Below are positions 50,454-59,303 of a stretch of DNA of 64,000 bases, one piece after another; the stretch's first letter is position 1, and every line of letters begins with the position of its first letter. Position numbers and translations under genes: made by a program. The stretch lies in the NCBI GenBank assembly GCA_046290815.1, contig JBKBUF010000006.1:62001-126000 (forward strand), given 5' to 3'. The stretch is from JBKBUF01 sp046290815. GTDB taxonomy: Bacteria; Bacteroidota; Bacteroidia; Cytophagales; Cytophagaceae. A model generated the notes under the pieces. It was not told the origin of the DNA. It did no database searches and saw only the letters and a program-made list of their open reading frames with translations.

Positions 50454-51293
50454 CTAGGTAAAAAGTTTGATAAATGCTGCAATAAATGGTGAAGCAAGTA
50501 ACAGTCCGTCAAATCTGTCTAAAAAACCACCATGACCCGGAATGGCCTGACTGGAATCTTTGATTGAAAGACTTCTCTTCAGATAGCTTTCTACAAGATC
50601 CCCATAGCTGCCTAATACAATTACAATCACGGAAACTATTATCCAATGGATTGTATTAAGGTCTTCAATAAAAACTGATAAACCTAAGGCCGTAAACAAA
50701 CAAAATAATCCCCCACCAATACTTCCTTCCCAGGTTTTTTTCGGAGAGATACGGAAAAATAGTTTTGTTTTGCCTAATGCCATGCCTGCAATATATCCTC
50801 CGATATCGTTTGCCCAGAGAAGGAACAGAATACCTAAAATGATTTTAAAATTATATTCATCCTGAAAGAAGGCACTGACATTTAATAGAGCAAAAGGAAT
50901 GGAAATATAAATAACTCCGAGAAAAGTGAAAGCGATATTCACAAAAGGCTTTTCATTTGTTTGAAATAACTCAAAAAGAAAAAGTAAAAACAGGAAAGGT
51001 AAAAGAAGATAATAAAAATGGTAGTCAATTACTTTTTTTTCAATTAGAAAAACCACAGAGAAAATAGATACTCCTGCCAAAATTCCGAATGCTTTATTGG
51101 GCTTAATATCTGCCAGCCGCAGAAGGTTATAAAACTCATTAAGTGTAAAGTAAGTTATGAGGAAAAAGAGAGCAAAATAAGTCCATTCACTGTAACAGAT
51201 GGAGAATAAGATAATAAAAGCCCCAATCAGCCCTGCTATTATTCTTTGTTTGAGGTTTCCCATTCTCCTCAGTTTATCAAGAGGTTTTGACAT
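50454..51293 (-). CDS. cdsA: Phosphatidate cytidylyltransferase
   Basis: Protein of 279 residues with about eight membrane helices. The CDS signature is present near the C-terminus: SLSIKDSSQAIPGHGGFLDR(FDG), and the preceding FRISPKKTWEGSIGGGL. It makes CDP-diacylglycerol, the precursor for all phospholipids including the phosphatidylserine used by psd nearby. Start at MSKPLDKL; MGNLKQRII at codon 12 is an alternative. Confidence 0.95.
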   Translation of the reverse strand: MSKPLDKLRRMGNLKQRIIAGLIGAFIILFSICYSEWTYFALFFLITYFTLNEFYNLLRLADIKPNKAFGILAGVSIFSVVFLIEKKVIDYHFYYLLLPFLFLLFLFELFQTNEKPFVNIAFTFLGVIYISIPFALLNVSAFFQDEYNFKIILGILFLLWANDIGGYIAGMALGKTKLFFRISPKKTWEGSIGGGLFCLFTALGLSVFIEDLNTIHWIIVSVIVIVLGSYGDLVESYLKRSLSIKDSSQAIPGHGGFLDRFDGLLLASPFIAAFIKLFT

Positions 51294-51348
51294 TAAAGTT
51301 TTATGGTTTAAAATTTCAATTTACAGAGTTTTCAATTAAAGCCAAAAA

Positions 51349-52311
51349 TTAAAAATACCGGTGTTCATCTTTAATCTTGTTGGAGAACAACTGCGACTTG
51401 TTTTTTCTGAAATAATGCCATATAGAATATAATAATACGAGACAGATAATGGAAGAACTGATCACAACGTGTCCGGGTATTGAATCCGGAGATTCAGGGT
51501 CAAAGTTGGTTTGCTTCATTTTGTAAAGGTTCATCATGATTAATGTAGATGCATTATTAAGAAAATGAAGTATCATCGGAATCAATATATTGCCTGACCA
51601 GTAATAGAAATATCCGAATAAAACACCAAGTAACAATCTTGGAAAGAAGCCGAAGAACTGAAAATGTATAAAGCTGAATAAAAATCCTGCTATCCAAATG
51701 GCAACATGGGCATTTCTGGTTGCCTGGAAAATTTCATTTTGTAATATGCCACGAAACAACAACTCTTCTCCGATACCGGGAATAACTGCAACTACAACAA
51801 GGATCCAAATCAGGCTGTTTCTTCCCTGAGCGTCTATAAGAATGTTGGTCATTTCCTGAGCCATCTGTTCTTTCTTTATCATCCACTGTTCTATTTGTCC
51901 CCAGCTTTCAGGTAAATTTATTTGTTTGTTCCATTCAACGAGGTATGCCAGAGCCGGCATTACCATAAAAAGACATAATGTGGTAAGAATTAAAAATATC
52001 GTGAAATCAGGAGTGTTGATAGCAAAGGCCGGCTTAAGATCTCGTTTTAACGTAATGATATAAATAAAAGGAAATACCAGATAGGCCATAGTAGCGGTGA
52101 TGCCTTGGATATAAAGCAGAATTTTTTGAGGATCTTCTGATGCAGAAATGAACCTCATCAGGTCGCCTTCTGTATTCACTGTAACACCTGTAACCCACTG
52201 GGCAATATAGCTTCCGGCAACTAACCCAATGATAAGAATGCCGAAAAACCTTAGAAACGCCAGAATGCTTTGTCCGGTGGAAGCTAATAAAGAATTGTTT
52301 AGGGAATCCAT
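51349..52311 (-). CDS. CPBP-family intramembrane glutamic endopeptidase
   Basis: Protein of 320 residues with about eight membrane helices. Abi/CAAX motifs: VIPGIGEELLFRGILQNEIF (EExxxR), FLFSFIHFQFFGFFPRLLLG (second motif with FxxxH), and ILIPMILHFLNNA (third motif His/Asn). Members process prenylated proteins, peptides or signal proteins within the membrane. Target unknown. First gene of the CPBP-cdsA-gdhA-psd group, 55 bp before cdsA. Confidence 0.92.
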   Translation of the reverse strand: MDSLNNSLLASTGQSILAFLRFFGILIIGLVAGSYIAQWVTGVTVNTEGDLMRFISASEDPQKILLYIQGITATMAYLVFPFIYIITLKRDLKPAFAINTPDFTIFLILTTLCLFMVMPALAYLVEWNKQINLPESWGQIEQWMIKKEQMAQEMTNILIDAQGRNSLIWILVVVAVIPGIGEELLFRGILQNEIFQATRNAHVAIWIAGFLFSFIHFQFFGFFPRLLLGVLFGYFYYWSGNILIPMILHFLNNASTLIMMNLYKMKQTNFDPESPDSIPGHVVISSSIICLVLLYSIWHYFRKNKSQLFSNKIKDEHRYF

Positions 52312-52394
52312 TTTCTCCTTTAAATCATGTAAATTTACTATAAAATGTATAATTCCCTAGGGTGAATTGAGACTGAAAGAATTAGAAAATTATA

Positions 52395-53384
52395 ATGGTA
52401 AAAATTGGTAACATCGATTTAGGCGATTTTCCTCTGCTTCTTGCACCGATGGAAGACGTAAGTGATCCTCCGTTCAGAGCGGTATGCAAAGACAATGGGG
52501 CAGATATGATGTATACAGAATTTATTGCTGCCGAGGGATTGATACGTGATGCCGCAAAGAGCAGACAAAAGCTGGATATTTATGACTATGAGAGGCCTAT
52601 AGGCATTCAAATATTCGGTGATAAAATCGAATCGATGAGAGAAGCGGCAGCAATTGCGGAAGAAGCCGGCCCTGAATTAGTCGACATCAATTATGGATGT
52701 CCGGTAAATAAAGTAGCTTGTAAGGGAGCAGGAGCAGGTATTTTACTTGACCTGCCTAAAATGCAGAAGATGACTGAGGAAATTGTAAAGCGATGCAAAT
52801 TACCTGTTACCGTGAAGACGAGGTTGGGATGGGATGAAAAAAATATCAAAATACTTGAAGTGGCAAAACGTCTGCAGGATGCGGGCATAAAAGCATTAAC
52901 CATTCATGCCAGGACGAGATATCAAATGTATAAGGGTGAGGCGGACTGGTCATGGATTTCCAGGGTTAAGGATCTTCCTGATATTCATATCCCGATTTTC
53001 GGAAATGGTGATGTAGACAGCCCTGAGAAGGCCATGGAATATAAAAATCGATTTGGTGTGGATGGAATTATGATTGGGAGAGCTGCCATTGGTTATCCCT
53101 GGATCTTTAACGAAATCAAACATTATTTCAAAACTGGAGAAGTCTTGCCATCCCCGGGGATAGATGAAAGAATCAGGGTATGCCTGAAGCATTTGGAAAG
53201 ATCTGTGGAGTGGAAGGGCCCTAAGACCGGAATATTTGAGATGCGTATGCATTACACAAATTACTTCAGAGGATTCAATAATTTTAAACCTTACAGACAG
53301 AGGCTGGTACAAGCAGGTTCCATTGAGGAAGTGACTGATATACTGGAAGAAATCAGAAAAGAATTCTCGGAAGTTGAAGCATAA
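52395..53384 (+). CDS. dusB: tRNA-dihydrouridine synthase
   Basis: Protein of 329 residues, FMN-binding TIM barrel plus helical domain. Marks: LLAPMEDVSDPPFRAVCKDN, GIQIFGDKIESM, DINYGCPVNKVACKGAGAGILL (active-site Cys in CPVNKV), PVTVKTRLGW, LTIHARTRYQMYKGEADW, IPIFGNGDV, GVDGIMIGRAAIGYPWIF. It reduces uridines in the D-loop of tRNA. Divergent from the CPBP gene. Confidence 0.95.
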   Translation: MVKIGNIDLGDFPLLLAPMEDVSDPPFRAVCKDNGADMMYTEFIAAEGLIRDAAKSRQKLDIYDYERPIGIQIFGDKIESMREAAAIAEEAGPELVDINYGCPVNKVACKGAGAGILLDLPKMQKMTEEIVKRCKLPVTVKTRLGWDEKNIKILEVAKRLQDAGIKALTIHARTRYQMYKGEADWSWISRVKDLPDIHIPIFGNGDVDSPEKAMEYKNRFGVDGIMIGRAAIGYPWIFNEIKHYFKTGEVLPSPGIDERIRVCLKHLERSVEWKGPKTGIFEMRMHYTNYFRGFNNFKPYRQRLVQAGSIEEVTDILEEIRKEFSEVEA

Positions 53385-53512
53385 AAGCTAAGAATTGTTA
53401 AAAATGGGTAAAAGTTTTTCAAAAAATTTTAAAACTGATACAACCTTTTACCAAAAAATAGGATCTTAGTGCCAATTAATTTTATTTAAAATTAATTAAT
53501 AGGGAGTTTTCG

Positions 53513-53545
53513 ACCTGGTCAAGGGAGTTTGACCAGGTTTTTTTA
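53513..53545 (+). terminator. Rho-independent terminator downstream of dusB
   Basis: A 10-bp perfect stem (ACCTGGTCAA with TTGACCAGGT), 6-base loop and a run of seven T. It stands 129 bp after the dusB stop, leaving a long 3' untranslated region. Confidence 0.88.
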
Positions 53546-53563
53546 TTTCTTGGCATCGGGAGC

Positions 53564-54151
53564 CTAACCGTTAATTGCAATCACCTCTGTGATTTCCGGT
53601 ATCATTTTCTTGAGAAGGTTTTCGATACCAGCTTTCAGAGTAATGGTGGAGGAAGGACAGCCACTGCATGATCCCTGAAGTTCCACTTTCACAATTCCGT
53701 CTTCAAAAGAATGGAAATTAATAGCACCGCCATCTTGTTCAACGGCGGGGCGGATGTATTCATCAAGCAGAACTTTTATTTTGCTTACGATTTCAGAATC
53801 TCCTTCCGTAGCTGAAATTGCAGCATCATTGGCTGGCCATTTATTCTCTGTAAAGAGAGGCTTTTCTTCTTCAAGGTACCCTTTAATCAAAGACTTAAGC
53901 ATTGGGATAATTTCTTCCCATTCAATGTCATCAGATTTTGTAATCGTTATAAAGTTGGAAGAAAAAAAGACTCTTTTAACGAAGCTGAAGCGAAACAGAT
54001 CCTGCGCCAGTGGGCAGTTAATTGCACTTTGCGGATTTGGAAAATCCACACTTTCCGGTACCAGTAAAAAGTCTACCACGAATTTTAATGAATTCGGGTT
54101 TGGATTTGATTCTGTATAAAGATTTATAAATTTTTTTTGAGCACTTTCCAT
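53564..54151 (-). CDS. Nfu-type Fe-S cluster scaffold
   Basis: Protein of 195 residues. N-terminal Nfu_N domain (TESNPNPNSLKFVVDFLL, AQDLFRFSFVKRVFFSSNFI) and C-terminal NifU-like domain (VSKIKVLLDEYIRPAVEQDG) with the cluster-binding pair ELQGSCSGCPSSTITLK. It carries Fe-S clusters to target proteins. Stand-alone gene. Confidence 0.93.
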   Translation of the reverse strand: MESAQKKFINLYTESNPNPNSLKFVVDFLLVPESVDFPNPQSAINCPLAQDLFRFSFVKRVFFSSNFITITKSDDIEWEEIIPMLKSLIKGYLEEEKPLFTENKWPANDAAISATEGDSEIVSKIKVLLDEYIRPAVEQDGGAINFHSFEDGIVKVELQGSCSGCPSSTITLKAGIENLLKKMIPEITEVIAING

Positions 54152-54245
54152 AAATTTCGAATTGTTTGGCCAACATTAAAAACAACAAGCTATCCAATTT
54201 GAGTTCAAACCGGAATGCTTAAAGATACGTTTTTTCATGGAATTT

Positions 54246-55550
54246 TTAAAGTTCATTCTTATTCAGGGAGGTTTCTGTGCCTGAAATTACAGCCGCAGCA
54301 GTAGCATCACCAGCGACATTTATGACGGTGCGACACATATCCAGCAGACGATCAGGGGCCATTATGAGAGCAATTCCTTCTAATGGTACACCCGCTCCTT
54401 GTAAAACTATTACCAGGGTTATCATACCTGCCCCGGGAATTCCTGCAGCACCTATTGCGGCAAGTGTGGCTGTAAGTACAATTCCTGCCTGTTGCCAGAT
54501 GCTAAGGTCAATCCCGAAAGTTTGTGCGATAAAAATAGCAGCAATGCTTTGATACAATGCAGTACCATCCATATTGATGGTTGTGCCAAGTGGTAAAACG
54601 AATCTTGAAATATGTTCGGGTATATGCAGGTGTTTTTCTACTCTTTCCATAGTTACCGGAAGCGTCGCAGTACTTGAACTTGAAGAGAAGGCTAATAAAA
54701 AGGCCGGGCGCATGGATTTGTAAAAATCTTTTATTCGGACTTTAGAAAAAGTTATCAGTAGTACAGGATAGAAACCAAATAATATTATTAGCAATCCAAC
54801 TAATACCGTGAGGCAATACCAAAGTAATGTCAGTAAAAGTTGACCGGCACCTGAGGGATCATTTCCAGATGACTCTATAACCACTGAAGCCACCAGTGCA
54901 AATACACCTAAGGGTGCAAACTTCATTACTAAAGTTACCAGTTTAATGAGTACTTCATTTGTTCCCGAAAAGAATGCTGTGACTGTTCCGGTCTTTTCTC
55001 TTCCAGTTCCGGATAATGCAATCCCGAACAGCAAGGAGAATACAACTATTTGAAGCATGGCAGAATTATCAGAGGAAGCCTGAAAAATGTTTCTGGGAAA
55101 TGCATTCACCAGTGGATCCAAGGGGCCACCTTGAGTAGCTTCTTTTTTCTTAACAGTAGCTTCTGCTCCTTCTGAAAATTTAGCAAGCAGTTCCTGTTTA
55201 ATTTCCGGGGTAATCTGGTCACCAGGTTGAATAACATTAGATAAAAATAAGCCAAGTATTGTTGCAATTAATCCGGTTAGGATAAAAAGTGATATCGTTT
55301 TACCTCCTATTCGTGTTAATGTACTGATATCAGTAATATTCGCAATTCCGGTAATAAGTGAGGAAATAATAAGAGGGACAGCCATCATTTGCAGCAGGCT
55401 TAAGAAAATTTGTCCGAAAGGCTTAATGTATTGAAGTGATATTTCAGTTCCTGAAGTCCAGTCAATAGCAACAAATGCCCATATCAGTCCCATGGCCATT
55501 GCAGAGATTATCTGGATATGGAGTGGAAGCCTGAATACTTTTCTAAACAT
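54246..55550 (-). CDS. Dicarboxylate/amino acid:cation symporter
   Basis: Protein of 434 residues with eight helices and two re-entrant loops of the DAACS (GltP/DctA) family. Marks: FAPLGVFALVASVV, FSSSSSTATLPVTMERVEKH (serine-rich hairpin 1), LPLGTTINMDGTALYQ (NMDGT motif), AAIGAAGIPGAGMITLVIVL (hairpin 2), DRLLDMCRTVINVAGDATAA. It takes up glutamate, aspartate or C4-dicarboxylates with Na+ or H+. The NMDGT and DRLLDMCRT motifs favour an amino-acid carrier. Downstream of aroC by 24 bp. Confidence 0.94.
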   Translation of the reverse strand: MFRKVFRLPLHIQIISAMAMGLIWAFVAIDWTSGTEISLQYIKPFGQIFLSLLQMMAVPLIISSLITGIANITDISTLTRIGGKTISLFILTGLIATILGLFLSNVIQPGDQITPEIKQELLAKFSEGAEATVKKKEATQGGPLDPLVNAFPRNIFQASSDNSAMLQIVVFSLLFGIALSGTGREKTGTVTAFFSGTNEVLIKLVTLVMKFAPLGVFALVASVVIESSGNDPSGAGQLLLTLLWYCLTVLVGLLIILFGFYPVLLITFSKVRIKDFYKSMRPAFLLAFSSSSSTATLPVTMERVEKHLHIPEHISRFVLPLGTTINMDGTALYQSIAAIFIAQTFGIDLSIWQQAGIVLTATLAAIGAAGIPGAGMITLVIVLQGAGVPLEGIALIMAPDRLLDMCRTVINVAGDATAAAVISGTETSLNKNEL

Positions 55551-55574
55551 CTACATTGATAGAATAAGTAACCC

Positions 55575-56651
55575 TTATAATTTGATTACTTTATTTCTGA
55601 GATAAAAATCTGCCAGTACAAGAGCGGCCATTGCCTCGACAATAGGGACAGCTCTTGGGACCACACAAGGGTCATGCCTGCCTTTGCCTGAAACCACTGT
55701 TGCATCTCCTTCTGTATTGATGCTTTCCTGATCTTTCATTATTGTGGCTACCGGCTTAAATGCAACCCTAAAATAAATATCTTCTCCGTTTGAAATGCCA
55801 CCCTGGACTCCGCCTGAAAAGTTGGTTTTTGTATGGACTTTATCGCCCTCTTTAATGAAGATATCATTATGCTGTGATCCATACATAGCTACGCCGTCAA
55901 ATCCGCTACCATATTCAAAACCTTTCACCGCATTGATGCTTAACATTGCTTTTCCTAGTTCAGCATGCAATTTGTCAAAGACCGGTTCACCCAATCCAAC
56001 TGGAGTATTAGATATTACGCAGGAAACTACTCCACCGACAGTGTCAGCATTTTTTCGGGTCTGATCTATGAAGTCAATCATTTTTTCAGCCATATCAGCA
56101 TCCGGACACCTTACAATGTTGTCTTCAATTGAATTGAAATTTAAACTTTTGTAATCCTTTTCAAGCTTAAGTGGTCCTACCTGAGATACATAAGCATTTA
56201 TGGTGATCCTAAGTCGGGATAGCAATGTTTTGGCTATGGCTCCCGCAGCCACTCTTGCGAGAGTTTCCCTGGCAGAACTTCTTCCTCCTCCGCGATAGTC
56301 TCTGATTCCGTATTTTTCATGATAGGTAAAGTCAGCATGGGAGGGACGGAATTTCTCCGCAATGTGAGAATAGTCTTTGCTCCTCTGGTCTGCATTTCTT
56401 ACCATCATGGCAATAGGTGTACCGGTACTTTTTCCCTCAAAAACCCCGCTAAGTATTTCTATGGTATCTTCTTCTTTTCTTTGCGTGGTGATTTTTGATT
56501 GCCCGGGTTTTCTCCTGGCAAGCTCTTTTTGAATAAACTCAAGATCAATATCCAATCCCGCAGGGCATCCGTCTAAAATTACCCCAACAGCCGGCCCATG
56601 TGATTCTCCAAATGTGGTAATCTTAAATAACTTTCCGTAACTATTACTCAT
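55575..56651 (-). CDS. aroC: Chorismate synthase
   Basis: Protein of 358 residues, full length. Signature blocks: FGESHGPAVGVILDGCPAGL, RRKPGQSKITTQRKEEDT, SHADFTYHEKYGIRDYRGGG, GRSSARETLARVAAGAIAK, and MKDQESINTEGDATVVSGKG, RHDPCVVPRAVPIVEAMAAL. It is FMN-dependent and removes phosphate from EPSP. The start overlaps the batD stop by 4 bases. Confidence 0.97.
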   Translation of the reverse strand: MSNSYGKLFKITTFGESHGPAVGVILDGCPAGLDIDLEFIQKELARRKPGQSKITTQRKEEDTIEILSGVFEGKSTGTPIAMMVRNADQRSKDYSHIAEKFRPSHADFTYHEKYGIRDYRGGGRSSARETLARVAAGAIAKTLLSRLRITINAYVSQVGPLKLEKDYKSLNFNSIEDNIVRCPDADMAEKMIDFIDQTRKNADTVGGVVSCVISNTPVGLGEPVFDKLHAELGKAMLSINAVKGFEYGSGFDGVAMYGSQHNDIFIKEGDKVHTKTNFSGGVQGGISNGEDIYFRVAFKPVATIMKDQESINTEGDATVVSGKGRHDPCVVPRAVPIVEAMAALVLADFYLRNKVIKL

Positions 56652-58018
56652 TTTTTCAAAATTAAAATTACTGTAGTAAGCAAAAGAAAAAGAATGATAA
56701 GGTTAGATACAAAATTAGTAAAATCGTCCTTTTGTCGGAACCGTATTTTATTGCTTACATTTCCTGTCAAAGAATAAAATGAATCTTCATCAGGACTTGA
56801 AATATAAGTGTTTTTTTTGCTTTCTCCTTTTACAGGTATAATAATTTTTGATCGCAAAGTATCAGTTCTTTGTTTTTCAGTATTAAAATAACTCCAGAAC
56901 AATTCATTGCTTAATGAATGTTGTCCGGGTTCCCTTGCCACCATCTGATATTTAAATGTTTTAACATACCTGAATCCGTTTTTATCCGATATAAAGGAGG
57001 ATGTAATTTTTGGAGGATAAAATTCCAGATTGTTAATTTCAGAAGGGTTTACCGGCATCAACAGAGAAGGATTAAAATCTCCTGAAAACTCAATTTCATA
57101 AGTAAAAGCTTTACCAACGGTAATTTTGGAAGGATAAAACTTTTCCAGGAATGTTATTTTTCCTGCAGGTAAAAGTGCTTCACCGTCTTGGTTTGCGAGT
57201 TTGATTTCAAGTGCATCAGAATGAAAGTTCTGAACAAAACCTTCTCTGCTGATATGAGATGAATGCTTTGAAGTTTTATAAGCAAGCAATTTAAAGTAAA
57301 ATGAAGGGATCACAATTTTATCGGAGGACAATGGGAATATGACTTGTTTAAGGAAGGTGAATCTCCTGTAATTTTTGTCATTTAATGTTATAGTATCTGA
57401 TTCCAACCCACGAAATTCAGACAGCTGGTCAAACCAGCAATTGCATTGTTTCAATTTGCTGTTTATTAAAGCTATTTGGTCTTCAAGGTCAATGAAGTTA
57501 AATTCATTTTTGCTCTCTGAAGAGAGGAGTAAAGATGCCGTAACAAGAAATCCTTCTCCTACTATTAATTTCTTTTTGGATGCTGTTATGGAAAAAAATC
57601 CTTCTACCGGAAATGATTCATAGTTTTCTTCCTCTTTAGTTTCCTTTGCAGAAATATTAGTGCCACTAACTTTGATTTTTATTCCCTCAAATACATATAG
57701 CTTGCCGTTAATAAGGATTCGGAATTCTTTTAACTCAAATAATCCTTCTTTCCTGGATTGGTAATTTTGCTCAATAATGAATCTTTTTTCTTCTTTTTTG
57801 AAATAGGTATTTCTTTTGACTAGATCAGGAATTTCAGGGAAATGTCCAATTTCTTTCTTTTTTTCATCAGGCATATTGATGGTAATGGTAAAAAGATCAT
57901 TAACCTGGATATTAGATTTTGAATAATGGATTTTTATTTCCTGTGGAAAAGCTGCAGAACCGATGAACAGGAAGATTATGGTTACAAAAACTTGAAAAGT
58001 ATTTGATTTAAAAAGCAT
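56648..58018 (-). CDS. BatD-like oxygen-tolerance protein
   Basis: Protein of 456 residues. Signal peptide (VFVTIIFLFIGSAAFPQ), large beta-rich periplasmic part with repeated Ig-like strands (KSNIQVNDLFTITINM, KKLIVGEGFLVTASLLLSS, ITVGKAFTYEIEFSGDFNPS), and a single C-terminal membrane helix (FVSNLIILFLLLTTVILILK). This is the architecture of BatD, usually encoded with BatA, BatB, BatE and a MoxR ATPase. None of those is adjacent here. Overlaps aroC by 4 bases. Confidence 0.85.
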   Translation of the reverse strand: MLFKSNTFQVFVTIIFLFIGSAAFPQEIKIHYSKSNIQVNDLFTITINMPDEKKKEIGHFPEIPDLVKRNTYFKKEEKRFIIEQNYQSRKEGLFELKEFRILINGKLYVFEGIKIKVSGTNISAKETKEEENYESFPVEGFFSITASKKKLIVGEGFLVTASLLLSSESKNEFNFIDLEDQIALINSKLKQCNCWFDQLSEFRGLESDTITLNDKNYRRFTFLKQVIFPLSSDKIVIPSFYFKLLAYKTSKHSSHISREGFVQNFHSDALEIKLANQDGEALLPAGKITFLEKFYPSKITVGKAFTYEIEFSGDFNPSLLMPVNPSEINNLEFYPPKITSSFISDKNGFRYVKTFKYQMVAREPGQHSLSNELFWSYFNTEKQRTDTLRSKIIIPVKGESKKNTYISSPDEDSFYSLTGNVSNKIRFRQKDDFTNFVSNLIILFLLLTTVILILKK

Positions 58019-58188
58019 TAATGCAATAAAATCTGGTTTTTTAACATTATATTGAAAGATAAAAGTAAGTTTTTAATTCGATTTTTAAACAATTTGACCT
58101 GTTCGGCGTAATAATAACTTAGTTGATACTGCTATATTACGTGTAAGCTTTCAATTATTTTTGATCATAAAACCTTAACCTACAAATT

Positions 58189-58374
58189 ATGCTAGATTAC
58201 GTAAAATTAATTCTGCAAAAAGTTAGTTTTGATCAACATCTCTTTGAAAAGGAATTAAGGAAAAGCATGAGAGATTTAATTGCTGATGAACTGAAGGAAC
58301 TAAAACAATGGTGTTACGAAAATTTTGGTGCTAAACATGGCCCAATATTAAACCGTTGTTTCTCTACAGTTTAA
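58189..58374 (+). CDS. Small helical protein, unknown function
   Basis: 61 residues: MLDYVKLILQKVSFDQHLF, then charged helices (EKELRKSMRDLIADELKEL, KQWCYENFG) and a short tail with second Cys (NRCFSTV). No signal peptide or membrane helix; two amphipathic helices are likely. Upstream 170 bp are free of genes, so it has room for its own promoter. The stop overlaps the queG stop by 4 bases. Codon use looks normal. I regard it as a real gene of unknown family. Confidence 0.62.
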   Translation: MLDYVKLILQKVSFDQHLFEKELRKSMRDLIADELKELKQWCYENFGAKHGPILNRCFSTV

Positions 58375-59291
58375 GGTTCAAGGAACCTGATATTTCGGGC
58401 TAATCCTTCATATTTCGTTCTCTTAACCGGAGAATTTTTAAAGAGATCATCAAACACTTCTTTGGTGATCTCTTTCCATTTTATTTCATTCATTTCTTTT
58501 AATGCCTCATTTGGAGAAAACTTAGGGTCAGTGTGTGGTTTGGAAAACCTGTTCCACGGACACACTTCCTGGCAAATGTCACAACCGAAAATCCAGTTTT
58601 CCATTTTACCCTTAAAACTATCTGGAATTTTATCTTTCAGTTCTATGGTAAGGTAGGATATACATTTACTTCCATCCACTACATAAGGATCGGATATGGC
58701 ATCTGTTGGGCAGGCGTCAATACATTTAGTACAAGTACCACAATAGTCAGGAATCGGGCCGTCATATTCCAATTCAAGATCAAGGATAATTTCTGCGATG
58801 AAATAATAGCTTCCTGCTTTTGGATTAATCAGGTTGCTGTTTTTGCCTACCCAGCCTAAACCACTTTTTTTTGCCCATGCTTTATCCATGACTGGTGCTG
58901 AGTCTACAAAAGCTCGTCCGTTTACATCTCCTATAGTATTCTGTATATGGAAAAGTAATTCCTTCAGCTTGTCTTTAATTACAAAATGATAATCCTGCCC
59001 ATATGCGTACCGGGATATTTTATAATCTGAAGATGGTAATTCTATTTCCGGATAGTAATTTAAAAGTAAGGAAACAACGGATTTAGCTCCTTCTACCAAT
59101 TTTGTCGGATCAAGTCTTTTATCAAAATGATTTTCCATCCATTGCATCTGGCCATGCATATTTTTTTTCAACCAGCTTTCTAAACGTGGAGCTTCATCTT
59201 CTAAAAATCCGGCTTTTGATATACCACAAAAATCAAATCCAAGATCTTTCGCTTTTAGTTTGATTATCTCAGTACGTTTGCCGGTATTCAT
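58371..59291 (-). CDS. queG: Epoxyqueuosine reductase
   Basis: Protein of 306 residues. N-terminal DUF1730-like domain (LGFDFCGISKAG, RLDPTKLVEGAKSVVSLLLNYYP, SRYAYGQDYH, GWVGKNSNLI) and two [4Fe-4S] motifs CGTCTKCIDACPTDAI and CDICQEVCPWNRF. It is cobalamin-dependent and catalyses the last step of queuosine synthesis in tRNA. It lacks the C-terminal HEAT repeats of longer versions, like other Bacteroidota members. 12 bp after ruvB. Confidence 0.95.
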   Translation of the reverse strand: MNTGKRTEIIKLKAKDLGFDFCGISKAGFLEDEAPRLESWLKKNMHGQMQWMENHFDKRLDPTKLVEGAKSVVSLLLNYYPEIELPSSDYKISRYAYGQDYHFVIKDKLKELLFHIQNTIGDVNGRAFVDSAPVMDKAWAKKSGLGWVGKNSNLINPKAGSYYFIAEIILDLELEYDGPIPDYCGTCTKCIDACPTDAISDPYVVDGSKCISYLTIELKDKIPDSFKGKMENWIFGCDICQEVCPWNRFSKPHTDPKFSPNEALKEMNEIKWKEITKEVFDDLFKNSPVKRTKYEGLARNIRFLEP

Positions 59292-59303
59292 GTATTCTGT
59301 AAG

